Source: Variovorax sp. PBL-E5
GTDB taxonomy: Bacteria; Pseudomonadota; Gammaproteobacteria; Burkholderiales; Burkholderiaceae_C
Length of the DNA stretch: 64,000 nucleotides
Assembly (NCBI RefSeq): GCF_901827185.1
Contig: NZ_LR594671.1
Coordinates: 620,001-684,000 of the forward strand
Direction: 5' to 3'
Shown here in pieces: positions 25,761-35,074 of the stretch. The stretch's first letter is position 1, and every line of letters starts with the position of its first letter. The notes under the pieces are model-generated. The model did not search any database and had not been told where the DNA came from. It saw nothing but the letters and a program-made list of their open reading frames with translations. The translations under genes and the position numbers were made by a program.

Positions 25761-26711
25761 ATGCTGCACCCTCAAGCCCGCGCGCTGCTCGACCTCATGG
25801 AACAGCGCGGCGTCCCGCCGACCCACACCCTGTCGCCGGCCGACGCGCGCGCCTTCTACCGCGAACGGCGCAGCGTCACGCAGCCCGAACCCGGGGAGGT
25901 CGCCGAGGTGCGCGAACTCGCCGCGACCGGCCCGCACGGCACGATCCCGCTGCGGCTCTATCGTCCGCTGGGCACGAGCCGTGCGGCGCTGCTGCCGGTG
26001 CTGGTCTACTACCACGGCGGCGGCTGGGTTATCGGCGACCTCGACACGCACGACACGCTGTGCCGCGAGCTCGCCAATCTGTCGGGATGCGCCGTGGTCG
26101 CCGTCGACTACCGCATGGGTCCGGAGCACCGCTTTCCCGCCGCGGTCGACGACGTGCTCGCCGCCACGCGCTGGGTGCGCAAGGAAGCGGGCGCGCTCGG
26201 GCTCGATGCCACCCGGCTCGCGGTCGGCGGCGACAGCGCCGGCGGCAACCTGGCCGCCGTGGTGGCGATCGCGGCGCGCGATGCGGGCGACCTGCCGATC
26301 GCGTTCCAGCTGCTGATCTATCCCGCGACCGACATGCGCCGCGGCCACGCGTCGCACACCACCAATGGCCAGGGCTATTTGCTCACCAGCGATTCGATCA
26401 CGTATTTCCACGACCATTACATCGCCGATCCGAAGCACGACCTCGAGTGGCGTGCCTCGCCGCTGCTGCAAGACAAGCTCGCGGGCCTGCCGCCGGCACT
26501 GGTGCTCACCGCCGGCTACGACCCGCTGCGCGACGAGGGGCTGGACTACGCGCGTGCGCTGACCGCGGCCGGCAACCGCGCGAGCTACGTCTGCTTCGAG
26601 CGCCAGATCCACGGCTTCATCACGATGGGCCGGGTGCTCGACGAGGCGAACACCGCCGTGGCGCTGTGCGCGGTCGAACTGCGCCGCGCCCTGACCTCCG
26701 CTCGCCGCTAA
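25761..26711 (+). CDS. HSL-type alpha/beta hydrolase (esterase/lipase)
   Basis: This is a 316-residue hormone-sensitive-lipase family esterase. The oxyanion motif YYHGGGWVIGDLDTHD, the nucleophile elbow GGDSAGGNLAA (Ser near residue 158), the acid in AGYDPLRDEGLDYA and the His in RQIHGFITM are all present. It hydrolyses short to medium chain esters in the cytoplasm. The leader CACACCTCCGGAGA just before the ATG is nearly the same as that of the GST gene at 35075. Confidence 0.92.
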   Translation: MLHPQARALLDLMEQRGVPPTHTLSPADARAFYRERRSVTQPEPGEVAEVRELAATGPHGTIPLRLYRPLGTSRAALLPVLVYYHGGGWVIGDLDTHDTLCRELANLSGCAVVAVDYRMGPEHRFPAAVDDVLAATRWVRKEAGALGLDATRLAVGGDSAGGNLAAVVAIAARDAGDLPIAFQLLIYPATDMRRGHASHTTNGQGYLLTSDSITYFHDHYIADPKHDLEWRASPLLQDKLAGLPPALVLTAGYDPLRDEGLDYARALTAAGNRASYVCFERQIHGFITMGRVLDEANTAVALCAVELRRALTSARR

Positions 26712-26728
26712 CACGCCTCTGGGGCGAG

Positions 26729-28240
26729 CTACTCCTCCACAAAGGCCTCTTCGCGTTTGGCCTTGATCGAAGGCAGCAGCACGATGCCCAGCAGCAGGCA
26801 GGCCGCCAACAGCAGGCCGGCGGACAGCGGCCGCGTGACGAACACGCTCCAGGTGCCGCGCGACAGCAGCAGCGCACGGCGCAGGTTCTCCTCCATCATC
26901 GGCCCGAGGATGAAGCCCAGCAGCAGCGGCGCCGGCTCGGCCTTGAGCTTGAGGAACAGGTAGCCGATGAAGCCGAAGGCGCCGACCATCCAGACGTCGA
27001 AGGTGTTGTTGTTGGTCGAGTACACGCCGATCGCGCAGAACAGCACGATCGCCGGGAACAGGAACCTGTAGGGCACCGTCAGCAGCTTGATCCACATGCC
27101 GATCAGCGGCAGGTTGAGCACGATGAGCATCGCGTTGCCGATCCACATCGAAGCGATCAGGCCCCAGAACAGCTCGGGGTTGCTGGTCATGACCTGCGGG
27201 CCGGGCTGGATGTTGTGGATGGTCATCGCGCCCACCATCAGCGCCATCACCGCGTTGGGCGGAATGCCCAGCGTGAGCAGCGGGATGAAGGAGGTCTGCG
27301 CGCCGGCATTGTTGGCCGATTCGGGCGAGGCCACGCCGCGGATGTTGCCCTTGCCGAAGGGGATTTCGCCGGGCTTCATCCGGATCTTCTTCTCCAGTGC
27401 GTAGGCCGCGAAGGCTGCCAGCAGCGCGCCGCCGCCCGGCAGGATGCCGAGGGCCGAGCCGAGCGCGGTGCCGCGCAGCACGGCCGGCGTCATGCGCTTG
27501 AAGTCGTCCCGCGTGGGCCACAGGCCCTTGACGTCGGCGGTGAACACCTCGCGCTCGTCCTCGGGCTGCGACAGGTTGCCGATGATCTCGCCGTAGCCGA
27601 ACACGCCCATCGCGATCACCACGAAGCCGATGCCGTCGGTCAGCTCCGGGATGTCGAAGCTGAAGCGCGCCACGCCGGAGTTGACGTCCGTGCCCACGAT
27701 GCCCAGCAGCAGACCGAGCACGATCATCGCGACCGCCTTCAGCAGCGAGCCCGAGGCCAGCACGACGGCACCGATCAGGCCCAGCGTCATGAGCGAGAAG
27801 TACTCGGCCGGCCCGAACTTGAAGGCCAGCTCGGTCAGCGGCGGCGCGAAGGCCGCCAGGATCAAGGTGCCCACGCAACCGGCGAAGAAGGAGCCCAGGC
27901 CGGCGGCGGCGAGCGCGGGGCCGGCGCGGCCCTGTCGTGCCATCTGGTAGCCATCGATGCAAGTCACCACCGACGAGGATTCGCCGGGCAGGTTGACCAG
28001 GATGGCGGTGGTGGAGCCGCCGTACTGCGCGCCGTAGTAGATGCCCGCGAGCATGATCAGCGCCGACACCGGCGGCAGCGCATAGGTGGCCGGCAGCAGC
28101 ATCGCGATGGTGGCCACCGGGCCGATGCCCGGCAGCACGCCGATCAGCGTGCCCAGGATGCAGCCGATCAGGCAGTACAGCAGGTTGGTGAAGGTGAAGG
28201 CGACACCGAAGCCGATGCTCAGGTTGTGAATCAGATCCAT
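26729..28240 (-). CDS. tctA: Tripartite tricarboxylate transporter, large subunit TctA
   Basis: This is a 503-residue inner-membrane permease with about twelve hydrophobic segments. The opening MDLIHNLSIGFGVAFTFTNL, GVLPGIGPVATIAMLLPATY, the repeated GILPGGGALLAAFAAYALEKK and PLLTLGIPPNAVMALMVGAM are TctA signatures. I chose the ATG of MDLIHN, since the longer frame runs back into tctB. It forms the transport core with TctB and needs a separate Bug/TctC receptor, which is absent from this locus. Confidence 0.93.
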   Translation of the reverse strand: MDLIHNLSIGFGVAFTFTNLLYCLIGCILGTLIGVLPGIGPVATIAMLLPATYALPPVSALIMLAGIYYGAQYGGSTTAILVNLPGESSSVVTCIDGYQMARQGRAGPALAAAGLGSFFAGCVGTLILAAFAPPLTELAFKFGPAEYFSLMTLGLIGAVVLASGSLLKAVAMIVLGLLLGIVGTDVNSGVARFSFDIPELTDGIGFVVIAMGVFGYGEIIGNLSQPEDEREVFTADVKGLWPTRDDFKRMTPAVLRGTALGSALGILPGGGALLAAFAAYALEKKIRMKPGEIPFGKGNIRGVASPESANNAGAQTSFIPLLTLGIPPNAVMALMVGAMTIHNIQPGPQVMTSNPELFWGLIASMWIGNAMLIVLNLPLIGMWIKLLTVPYRFLFPAIVLFCAIGVYSTNNNTFDVWMVGAFGFIGYLFLKLKAEPAPLLLGFILGPMMEENLRRALLLSRGTWSVFVTRPLSAGLLLAACLLLGIVLLPSIKAKREEAFVEE

Positions 28241-28250
28241 GGCGCGCTCC

Positions 28251-28739
28251 TCAACCCGTGATGAAGGTCGGCCAGACCTGGATCTGCAGCTTGAGCGCCC
28301 AGATGAAGGCCACGTAGCTGCCTGCTGCCAGGATGGTCGCGAGCACCAGCACGTCGCGCAGCTTGAACTGCTCACCGGCCAGGCTCGAGATGAGGGTCAG
28401 TGCGTAGATCGCGAGGATCATCCCCATGGCCGGCAGGCCGATGCTCGGCAATCCGCCGAGCAGCACGCCGAACGCGAGGTTGGCGCCGAGCACGAAGGCC
28501 AGCGGCCTCCAGGCCCATTTGCCGATCTTTCCGCCGTCGAGGGCCTCGACCACCAGCCCCTGGAACATGATCGCCGCGCCGAGGATCGCCAGCAGGATCC
28601 CCAGCATGAGCGGAAAGTAACCGGGCCCCATGCGGGCGCCGTCCCCGATGTTGTAGGTGGTGGCGCCGACGGCGAAGGCGCCCCCGACCGCAGCGAACAT
28701 GACTCCTGAAAAGAAGTCGGCCTGACTCTTGATGCGCAT
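28251..28739 (-). CDS. tctB: Tripartite tricarboxylate transporter, small subunit TctB
   Basis: This is a 162-residue membrane protein with about four helices. It opens with RIKSQADFFSGVMFAAVGGAF and has the GPGYFPLMLGILLAILG segment typical of TctB. It is upstream of tctA with a 10-base gap. The ATG of MRIKSQ has a GGAGCG-type ribosome site; earlier in-frame codons lie in the promoter region. Confidence 0.9.
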   Translation of the reverse strand: MRIKSQADFFSGVMFAAVGGAFAVGATTYNIGDGARMGPGYFPLMLGILLAILGAAIMFQGLVVEALDGGKIGKWAWRPLAFVLGANLAFGVLLGGLPSIGLPAMGMILAIYALTLISSLAGEQFKLRDVLVLATILAAGSYVAFIWALKLQIQVWPTFITG

Positions 28740-28874
28740 TGTCTCGCTCCTCGTTGTAGTGGCATCGAGGGTCGTCGCCTGAGACTGACTGGTTGCTGAC
28801 CAGGACTGTACGGACTTCCACGTACCAGGGGGCCGTGCCCCATGAGGAAAGGCGCCCGAGGGAGCCGGTTCAGC

Positions 28875-28902
28875 CAAAGAAAAAGGCTCCCGAAGGAGCC
28901 TT
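28875..28902 (-). terminator. Intrinsic terminator of the RRM gene
   Basis: The 8-base stem AAGGCTCC/GGAGCCTT with a TTCG tetraloop (minus strand) is followed by a T-rich run. It lies about 20 bases past the stop codon of the glycine-rich RRM gene, a textbook intrinsic terminator. Confidence 0.9.
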
Positions 28903-28922
28903 GTGCTGGATGCCGGAAGGGC

Positions 28923-29342
28923 TTAGTAGCCGCCGCGGCCACCGCCGCCGCCGCCGTAGCCGCCACCGCCGCTGCGATTGCCGCCACCACCGCCGCCGCC
29001 GCCGTAACCACCGCCGCCGCCGCCACCACCGTAGCCGCCGCCACCGCCGCTGCGGCCACCACCACCACCGCCGAAGCCGCCGGGCGAACGGGGCTCCATC
29101 GGACGGGCTTCATTGACGGTCAGGCTGCGGCCGTCGAGCGATTGGCCGTTCAGGCCTTCGATGGCAGCGAGTGCTTCCGCATCGGTGCCCATTTCGACGA
29201 AGCCGAAGCCCTTGGAGCGACCGCTGTCGCGTTCCATCATGACCTTGGCGCTGGCGACCGAGCCGTAAGCGGCGAAAGCCTGCTCCAGATCGTTGTCGCG
29301 CACGGAGTAAGCGAGGTTGCCTACGTAGAGTTTCTTGCCCAT
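28923..29342 (-). CDS. Glycine-rich RRM RNA-binding protein
   Basis: This is a 139-residue protein with one RNA-recognition motif at about residues 3-80. RNP2 is KLYVGNLAYSV and RNP1 is KGFGFVEM. A Gly-rich tail with Arg, Ser and Tyr ending RGGY makes up the rest. Such proteins are often cold-induced in bacteria and bind single-stranded RNA. The ATG of MGKKLYVG follows an AGGAG site. The upstream leader is T-rich on the coding strand. A strong terminator follows, so the gene is monocistronic. The tail DNA is a near-repetitive GGC/GGT tract. Confidence 0.93.
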   Translation of the reverse strand: MGKKLYVGNLAYSVRDNDLEQAFAAYGSVASAKVMMERDSGRSKGFGFVEMGTDAEALAAIEGLNGQSLDGRSLTVNEARPMEPRSPGGFGGGGGGRSGGGGGYGGGGGGGGYGGGGGGGGNRSGGGGYGGGGGGRGGY

Positions 29343-29572
29343 GGAGGGACTCCTAATCAAACCAAAAAAACAAAGCGATGGAGTCCCAGTATCACAACAA
29401 ACTAAACAGGCGCTGTGGCGCGAAACTGACCGATCACCGGATCGCGAACCAGGCAGCAGGGCCGCTGGATCGCTCCGGCATTGTCGTTCACTATTTGACT
29501 TTTGGGTGAAATGCTTTGATTTTTAGGCAGACCGGGCCGAAATGAGGCGGAAAAGCGTCACTGGCGGCCCGT

Positions 29573-29788
29573 TCAGCGCCTCTTGCGAAGCGGCTCCAGC
29601 AGCCCCTTGAGCCCGTTGTGGTCGATCTCGTGCATCAGCGCCAGCAGGCGGCCGATCTCTCCCTCGGGGAAGCCCTCGCGGGCAAACCAGTTCAGGTAGT
29701 TGCCGGGCAGGTCGGCGATCAGCCGGCCCTTGTATTTGCCGAAGGGCATCTCGCGGGTCAGCAGACGTTCGAGGTCATCGGGGTTCAT
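29573..29788 (-). CDS. DUF3820 family protein
   Basis: This is a 71-residue cytoplasmic protein containing MPFGKYKGRLIADLPGNYLNWF, the hallmark of the DUF3820 family. Its members resemble a putative quorum-sensing-regulated or nuclease-associated small domain; no activity is established. It ends with basic PLRKRR and is divergent from the DEAD-box helicase gene with only 37 bases between the two starts. Confidence 0.85.
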   Translation of the reverse strand: MNPDDLERLLTREMPFGKYKGRLIADLPGNYLNWFAREGFPEGEIGRLLALMHEIDHNGLKGLLEPLRKRR

Positions 29789-29825
29789 GCTGGCTATGCT
29801 CCTTCATCTTCGCGATCTTCATTCC

Positions 29826-31055
29826 ATGCCATTCCATTCCCTGGGCCTCGACCCCGCCCTGGTGCGCGCCGCCACCGACAAAGGCTATGCCGCGCCCACG
29901 GCCATCCAGGCCGAAGCCATCCCCGCGATTCTGCAGGGCCGCGATCTGCTCGGCGCAGCGCAGACCGGCTCGGGCAAGACGGCGGCCTTCGCGCTGCCGC
30001 TGCTGCAACGCGTGGCGGCCGGGGGCCGGCACGCGCCGCGCCGGCTGCGTGCGCTGATCCTCGTGCCCACGCGTGAACTCGCGGCGCAGGTCGGCGAGTC
30101 GATGCGCGGTCTCGCGCAGCACCTGACGGCGCCGCCCAGGATCGCGGTCGCCTTCGGCGGCGTCTCCATCAATCCGCAGATGATGGCGCTGCGCGGCGGC
30201 GCGGACATCATGGTCGCCACGCCGGGCCGCCTGCTGGACCTGATCGACCATCGCGCAGTGCGGCTGGACGCGGTGGACATGCTGGTGCTGGACGAGGCCG
30301 ACCGCCTGTTCGACCTCGGCTTTGCCGACGAACTCGGGCGCGTCCTCGCGCTGCTTCCCGCGCGGCGGCAGAACCTGCTGTTCTCGGCGACCTTCCCGCC
30401 GGCGATCCAGTCCTTCGCCGAGGCCTTGCTGCACGACCCCGTGCGGGTCGAGGTGCAGTCCGAAGCGGCCGGGCAACCCGACATCGCCCAGCGCGCGATC
30501 GAGGTCGATCCCGGACGCCGCACGCAGCTGCTGCGCCATCTGGTCCGGGACGAGGGCTGGGCGCGGGTGCTGGTCTTCGTCGCCACCAAGCATGCGGCCG
30601 AGATCGTGGCCGACAAGCTGCGCAAGGCCGACATCCATGCCGAGCCCTTTCACGGCCTGCTCAGCCAGGGCAAGCGCACGCAGGTGCTCGCCGACTTCAA
30701 GGCCTCGCGCGTGCAGGTGGTGATCGCCACCGACCTCGCTGCGCGCGGCATCGACGTCGTGCAGCTGCCGGCGGTGGTGAACTACGACCTCGCGCGCTCG
30801 GCGGTCGACCATGTGCACCGCATCGGCCGCACCGGGCGGGCCGGGGAGCGCGGTGTCGCCGTCAGCTTCGTCAGCGGCGCGACCGACGCGCATTTCAGGT
30901 TGATCGAGAAACGCCAGGGCCTGAACGTGCCGCGCGAGCAGGTGCCGGGCTTCGAGCCCGTCGAGGCCGCGCCGCCCGCCGACAAGGGCACGGGCGGCAT
31001 CAAGGGCAAGCGTCCGAGCAAGAAGGACAAGCTGCGCGCCGCGGCCGCGCGCTGA
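29826..31055 (+). CDS. rhlE: DEAD-box RNA helicase, RhlE-like
   Basis: This is a 409-residue ATP-dependent RNA helicase. It has the Q motif (FHSLGLDPALVRAATDKGY), motif I AQTGSGKT, PTRELAAQ, VATPGRLLDL, DEAD in VLDEADRLFDLGF, motif III SATFP, ATDLAARGID and HRIGRTGRAG. A short basic Lys-rich tail (GKRPSKKDKL) likely binds RNA. I chose the ATG of MPFHSLG because earlier codons overlap the divergent DUF3820 gene. Helicase and RRM genes so close together suggest shared roles in RNA handling, possibly in the cold. Confidence 0.94.
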   Translation: MPFHSLGLDPALVRAATDKGYAAPTAIQAEAIPAILQGRDLLGAAQTGSGKTAAFALPLLQRVAAGGRHAPRRLRALILVPTRELAAQVGESMRGLAQHLTAPPRIAVAFGGVSINPQMMALRGGADIMVATPGRLLDLIDHRAVRLDAVDMLVLDEADRLFDLGFADELGRVLALLPARRQNLLFSATFPPAIQSFAEALLHDPVRVEVQSEAAGQPDIAQRAIEVDPGRRTQLLRHLVRDEGWARVLVFVATKHAAEIVADKLRKADIHAEPFHGLLSQGKRTQVLADFKASRVQVVIATDLAARGIDVVQLPAVVNYDLARSAVDHVHRIGRTGRAGERGVAVSFVSGATDAHFRLIEKRQGLNVPREQVPGFEPVEAAPPADKGTGGIKGKRPSKKDKLRAAAAR

Positions 31056-31069
31056 ACCCCGGCCCGGGC

Positions 31070-32281
31070 TCAGGCCTTGCGCGCGTGCGACGCGTTGCGG
31101 CGGACCGCACCCGATCGCGCGCGCAGCGTGTCCCACGCAGCCACGCCGAGCATCACGAGCGTGGTCAGCCCGTTCAGCGTGAGCAGATCGATCCGGGCAA
31201 CGAGCGCCAGCAGCGCCGCGGCGACGGCCACGCCGGCGACGTGCGAAGCAGGGAAGGACCCATACACGATGCGCCGGTAGATGCCGTTGCCCAACAGGTA
31301 GGCGACCGGCGCGCCGAGCATCACGATGATGCCCGGCAGATCCAGATGGCCATGCGGATGCGCGATCACGAGCTCGTTGCCCACCGCGGTGACGATGATG
31401 CCGCCGACGATCAGCACGTGGACGTAGTGGAAATAGGCGCCCATGCGGCCCGGATCGTCCGAATGCGCGATCGCGTGGCTGCCGTCCTCGCTGCCGGCGT
31501 CGAAGTAGAGCCACCACATCGCGAGGCTGCCCGCGAAGGCGATCAGGAAGGCGAGCGTCGAGAGGCTGGTCAAGGTCTGCGTCCTGGCGAAGGTGTCGCC
31601 GATCAGCAGGATCGATTCGCCCAGCGCCACGATCACGAACAGCTGGCAACGCTCGGCCAGGTGGCCGCCCTCGATGGTCCAGTCGGCGGTGCGCGAGCGT
31701 CCCAGACCCGGCAGCCGGAAGCCGAACATCGGCGACACGTACTCGCAGGCCACCGCGACGGCCCAGCAGGCCATGCGGGTACCGCCCGCCGTCGCGGCGC
31801 CGGCGATCCAGAACACCGCTGCGATGCAATTCCACCCGAGGATGCGCGCGAAGTTCGCCGCCAGCGCATGGCGTTCGCGCCGCAGCAGCAGCCAGACGCA
31901 GGCCGAGCGCCCGACCTGGATCGCGACGAAGGCGACCGCGAACACCACGCCGCGCTCGGCGAACGCGCCCGGAATGGCCGCCGACATCACCAGCCCCGCC
32001 AGCATGACGCCGAACAGCAGCAACCGGATCGGTGCCGAGCGCGGGTCGAACCAGTTCGTCACCCAGCAGGTGTATTGCCAACCCAGCCAGACCGCGAACC
32101 AGAGCAGCAGCGTCTGCAGCGCGCCGAGCGGCGTCAGGTGGCCGAGCAGGTAGTGGGACAGCTGGGTGACCGCGAAGACATAGACCAGATCGAAGAACAG
32201 CTCTTCGTAGGTGACTCTGGCCTCGGCGCCGTCGCGCTGCCGCAAGGCTGCGGGTTCGGCCACCTTCGACGGGTCATGCAT
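31070..32281 (-). CDS. ltrA: Low temperature requirement protein A (LtrA) family
   Basis: This is a 403-residue polytopic membrane protein. The N-terminal VTYEELFFDLVYVFAVTQLS is the LtrA family signature, and about ten hydrophobic segments follow. The family is named for a Listeria mutant unable to grow in the cold; its biochemical role is unknown. It starts 12 bases after the ABC-2 permease on the same strand and may belong to that transcript. It converges on the helicase gene with a 14-base gap. Confidence 0.88.
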   Translation of the reverse strand: MHDPSKVAEPAALRQRDGAEARVTYEELFFDLVYVFAVTQLSHYLLGHLTPLGALQTLLLWFAVWLGWQYTCWVTNWFDPRSAPIRLLLFGVMLAGLVMSAAIPGAFAERGVVFAVAFVAIQVGRSACVWLLLRRERHALAANFARILGWNCIAAVFWIAGAATAGGTRMACWAVAVACEYVSPMFGFRLPGLGRSRTADWTIEGGHLAERCQLFVIVALGESILLIGDTFARTQTLTSLSTLAFLIAFAGSLAMWWLYFDAGSEDGSHAIAHSDDPGRMGAYFHYVHVLIVGGIIVTAVGNELVIAHPHGHLDLPGIIVMLGAPVAYLLGNGIYRRIVYGSFPASHVAGVAVAAALLALVARIDLLTLNGLTTLVMLGVAAWDTLRARSGAVRRNASHARKA

Positions 32282-32293
32282 GCAGGTTCTCCC

Positions 32294-33103
32294 TCAAGCC
32301 CGAAAGCGCTTGCGCGTGAGCCCCAGCGCGATCCAGAACGCGACCACGGTGTAGGCCACCAGCACGAGCGCATGGCGTTCCCAGTCGCCGGGCCAGCGGT
32401 CCATGAACAAGGGCCGCACCAGCGCCACCGCGTTCGCCAGCGGCAGCCAGTCCGCGATCCGCCGCACCACCGTGGGCAACTGCTCGAGCGGAAAGAACAC
32501 GCCCGACAGGAACATCATCGGCGTCATGAACAGCGTGAAGTAGTAGGTGAAGAAATCGTAGCCCTTCGCCAGCGCGTTGAAGATCAGCGCGATGCACGAG
32601 AAGGTGATGCCCACGCCCACCAGCACGAACCAGGCGACGAACAGCTTCGGGCTGTGGCTGATGTTCAGCGCCAGCATCACGAACAGGATGGCCGTGGTCG
32701 TGAAGATCGCCTTGAAGCCGGCCCACAGCATCTCGGCCAGCACCACGTCGTCCAGTCCCACCGGCGCGTTCATGATGCCGTCCCAGGTCTTCTGCACATG
32801 CATGCGCGAGAAGGCCGAATAGAGCGCCTCGAACGACGCTGCGTTCATCGCGCTCATGCACACCGAGCCGCTGGCCAGGAACAGGATGTAGGGCACGCTG
32901 ATGCCGTCGACCTCGATCCGGCCGACCAGCGCGCCCATGCCGTAGCCGAAGGCCACCAGCCAGATCAGCGGCTCGGCGATGTTGCCGATCAGGCTCGGGA
33001 TCGCGAGCTTGCGCCACACCAGCAGGTTGCGCAGGAACACCGGCCACCAGCGCATCGAGAGCTCGGGCGGGCGCCAGACCGAGGGGCCAGGAGTGGGCGT
33101 CAT
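32294..33103 (-). CDS. ABC-2 type exporter permease (NodJ-like)
   Basis: This is a 269-residue inner-membrane permease with about six helices. Segments such as WGIMNAPV-like WDGIMNAPVGLDDVVLAEM and FFTYYFTLFMTPMMFLSGVF match ABC-2/NodJ exporters. It is separated from its ATPase gene by a single base, so the two are co-translated. These systems export oligosaccharides, drugs or antibiotics; substrate unknown. Confidence 0.9.
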   Translation of the reverse strand: MTPTPGPSVWRPPELSMRWWPVFLRNLLVWRKLAIPSLIGNIAEPLIWLVAFGYGMGALVGRIEVDGISVPYILFLASGSVCMSAMNAASFEALYSAFSRMHVQKTWDGIMNAPVGLDDVVLAEMLWAGFKAIFTTTAILFVMLALNISHSPKLFVAWFVLVGVGITFSCIALIFNALAKGYDFFTYYFTLFMTPMMFLSGVFFPLEQLPTVVRRIADWLPLANAVALVRPLFMDRWPGDWERHALVLVAYTVVAFWIALGLTRKRFRA

Positions 33104-33104
33104 G

Positions 33105-34049
33105 CTATCCGTCCTCTCGTATCTGCCGGCCCGTCAATTTGAGGAACAGGTCTTCCAGGTTGGCCGGTCGGTGGAAGGTGCGCAGCCCGGCGTGGCCGGC
33201 CAGCGCCTCCATCAGCCCGCGCGCATCCTGCGTGTAGAAGAACACCGTCTCGCCGCTGACCTCGACCCGTGCCGCGTACTGCCTGAGTGGCGATTCGGCC
33301 AGCGCGAGCGCGCCGTTGCCGTACACCTCGACCACGTCGGGCTCGAGGTGCTCGGCGATCAGGTCGCGCGGCCGGCCCTCGGCGATCTTGCGGCCGTGGT
33401 CCAGCACCAGCAGGCGTGAACACAGCCGCTCGGCCTCGTCCATGAAGTGCGTCGTCAGCAGGATCGACTTGCCCTGCTGCAGCAGCAGTTGCAGCCGCTC
33501 CCACATCAGGTGCCGCGCCTGCGGATCGAGGCCGGTGGTCGGCTCGTCCAGCATCAGCAGCTTCGGATCGTTGACCAGCGCCCGCGCGAGCGACAGCCGC
33601 CGGCGCATGCCGCCCGAGAGCTCGCCGGGCTTCGCATCGGCCTTGTGCGTCAGCGCCGCGAAGTCGAGCAGATAGGGAATGCGCGGCGCGATCTCCGCGC
33701 GGCGCATGCCGAAGTAGCGTGCGTAGACCCTGAGGTTCTCGGCGCAGCTGAAGTCGGGATCGAGCGTGTCGAACTGGCTGACCACGCCGAGCTGCGCCTT
33801 GATCGCGCGCGCGTCGCGCGGCATCGACAGCCCGCCGAGCGCTTCGATCGTGCCGCTGTCGGGCGTGGTGAGGCCCAGGCACATGCGGATGGTGGTGGTC
33901 TTGCCCGCGCCGTTGGGGCCGATCACGCCGAGGCATTCGCCGGGTGCGATCTCGAAGGAGAGGTCGTCGACCACGAGGGTCGATCCGTAGTGCTTGCGCA
34001 GATGGCTGGCGTGGAAGAGGGGCGTCGGCACCGGGGCATTGTGGCCCAT
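33105..34049 (-). CDS. ABC exporter ATP-binding protein (NodI-like)
   Basis: This is a 314-residue ABC ATPase. It has Walker [11 protein letters not shown], the signature [15 protein letters not shown], Walker [14 protein letters not shown] and the His switch [13 protein letters not shown]-terminal domain of about 80 residues follows, as in DrrA/NodI proteins. It is first in a likely operon with the ABC-2 permease and LtrA. The start may lie at a later codon than MGHNAPVP, since homology begins at [12 protein letters not shown]. Confidence 0.92.
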   Translation of the reverse strand: MGHNAPVPTPLFHASHLRKHYGSTLVVDDLSFEIAPGECLGVIGPNGAGKTTTIRMCLGLTTPDSGTIEALGGLSMPRDARAIKAQLGVVSQFDTLDPDFSCAENLRVYARYFGMRRAEIAPRIPYLLDFAALTHKADAKPGELSGGMRRRLSLARALVNDPKLLMLDEPTTGLDPQARHLMWERLQLLLQQGKSILLTTHFMDEAERLCSRLLVLDHGRKIAEGRPRDLIAEHLEPDVVEVYGNGALALAESPLRQYAARVEVSGETVFFYTQDARGLMEALAGHAGLRTFHRPANLEDLFLKLTGRQIREDG

Positions 34050-34074
34050 GCGCTGCAGATCCTGCCCGTGACGC

Positions 34075-34965
34075 TCAGAGCCGCAGCCCCGTGAACTCCG
34101 CCTTCATCCATTCGATGAACGCACGCGCGCGCGCCGGCAGCAGCCGTGCATGGGGATAGATCACGCTCACCGGCCGCGGCGGCGGCTCGAAGTCTTCGAG
34201 CACGATCGCGAGCCGGCCTTGCGCCACCATCGGCAGTACCTGGTACGAGAAGAAGTTGCCGAAGCCCAGCCCCGCCGCGCAGGCTTCGACCGCGGGTGCA
34301 ATGTGGTTGAAGTCGATGTTGCCCCGGGCCGCGATCTTCAGCGGCCGGCCCTGTTCGCGAAAGGCCCAGTGCGCCGAACTGCCGGGCTGCAGGCACACGC
34401 AGTTGGCGTCCAGCAGTTCGCGCGGATGCGCCGGCGTGCCGTGCTGCTTCAGATACGCCGGGCTCGCGACCACCACGCGGCGGATGCTGCCCAGCGTCTG
34501 CGCGACCAGTGACGAGTCCTCCAGTGCGCTGATGCGGATGCCGACATCGATGCCTTCCTCCAGGAGGTTGACCGTGCGGTCGTGCAGCAGCACGCTGCAA
34601 CGCACCTTGTGGTGACGCTGGAGAAAACGCACGATGGCGGGCGCGACGTACATGTGCCCGAAAAGCACGGGCGCCGTGACCGTGAGCCGGCCCGCCGGCT
34701 CGGCCGCCTCGACCGCGAGCGCGCGATCGGCGGCGTCGGCCGCGGCCAGCACCTCGCGTGCGCTGTCCAGGTAGTGCCGGCCTTCCTCGGTCAGCGAGAT
34801 GCGGCGCGTGGTGCGGTGGAACAGCCGCACGCCGAGGTGCGCCTCCAGCGCCGCCAGCGCACGCACCACGGCCGGCAGCGAACTGTCGAGCACGTCGGCC
34901 GCGCGGGTCAGGCTGCCCTGCTCGGCGATCTGTATGAAGGTGTGCATGGCCTTGAGGCGGTCCAT
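34075..34965 (-). CDS. LysR-family transcriptional regulator
   Basis: This is a 296-residue LysR regulator of the CrgA-like group. The helix-turn-helix runs [20 protein letters not shown] to [15 protein letters not shown]. The effector domain contains [21 protein letters not shown] [16 protein letters not shown] chose the ATG of MDRLKAM; the longer frame lacks family sequence and crosses the promoter. It is divergent from the GST/flavin-protein pair, its probable target. Confidence 0.93.
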   Translation of the reverse strand: MDRLKAMHTFIQIAEQGSLTRAADVLDSSLPAVVRALAALEAHLGVRLFHRTTRRISLTEEGRHYLDSAREVLAAADAADRALAVEAAEPAGRLTVTAPVLFGHMYVAPAIVRFLQRHHKVRCSVLLHDRTVNLLEEGIDVGIRISALEDSSLVAQTLGSIRRVVVASPAYLKQHGTPAHPRELLDANCVCLQPGSSAHWAFREQGRPLKIAARGNIDFNHIAPAVEACAAGLGFGNFFSYQVLPMVAQGRLAIVLEDFEPPPRPVSVIYPHARLLPARARAFIEWMKAEFTGLRL

Positions 34966-35074
34966 GGCGTGATTAAACCGGAAATCGGAGCAGTCAAATA
35001 CGACTGATGCCATTACTTCGAAAGATGGAGCAACACAGAATCGACTCCCACAGCCACACCTCCGGAGAAACCCC

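Noticed and set aside
28923..29080. Repeated units in the RRM gene tail that could pass for a CRISPR or tandem-repeat array.
   Set aside because: They are in-frame glycine codons without spacer structure, and no cas gene is present.
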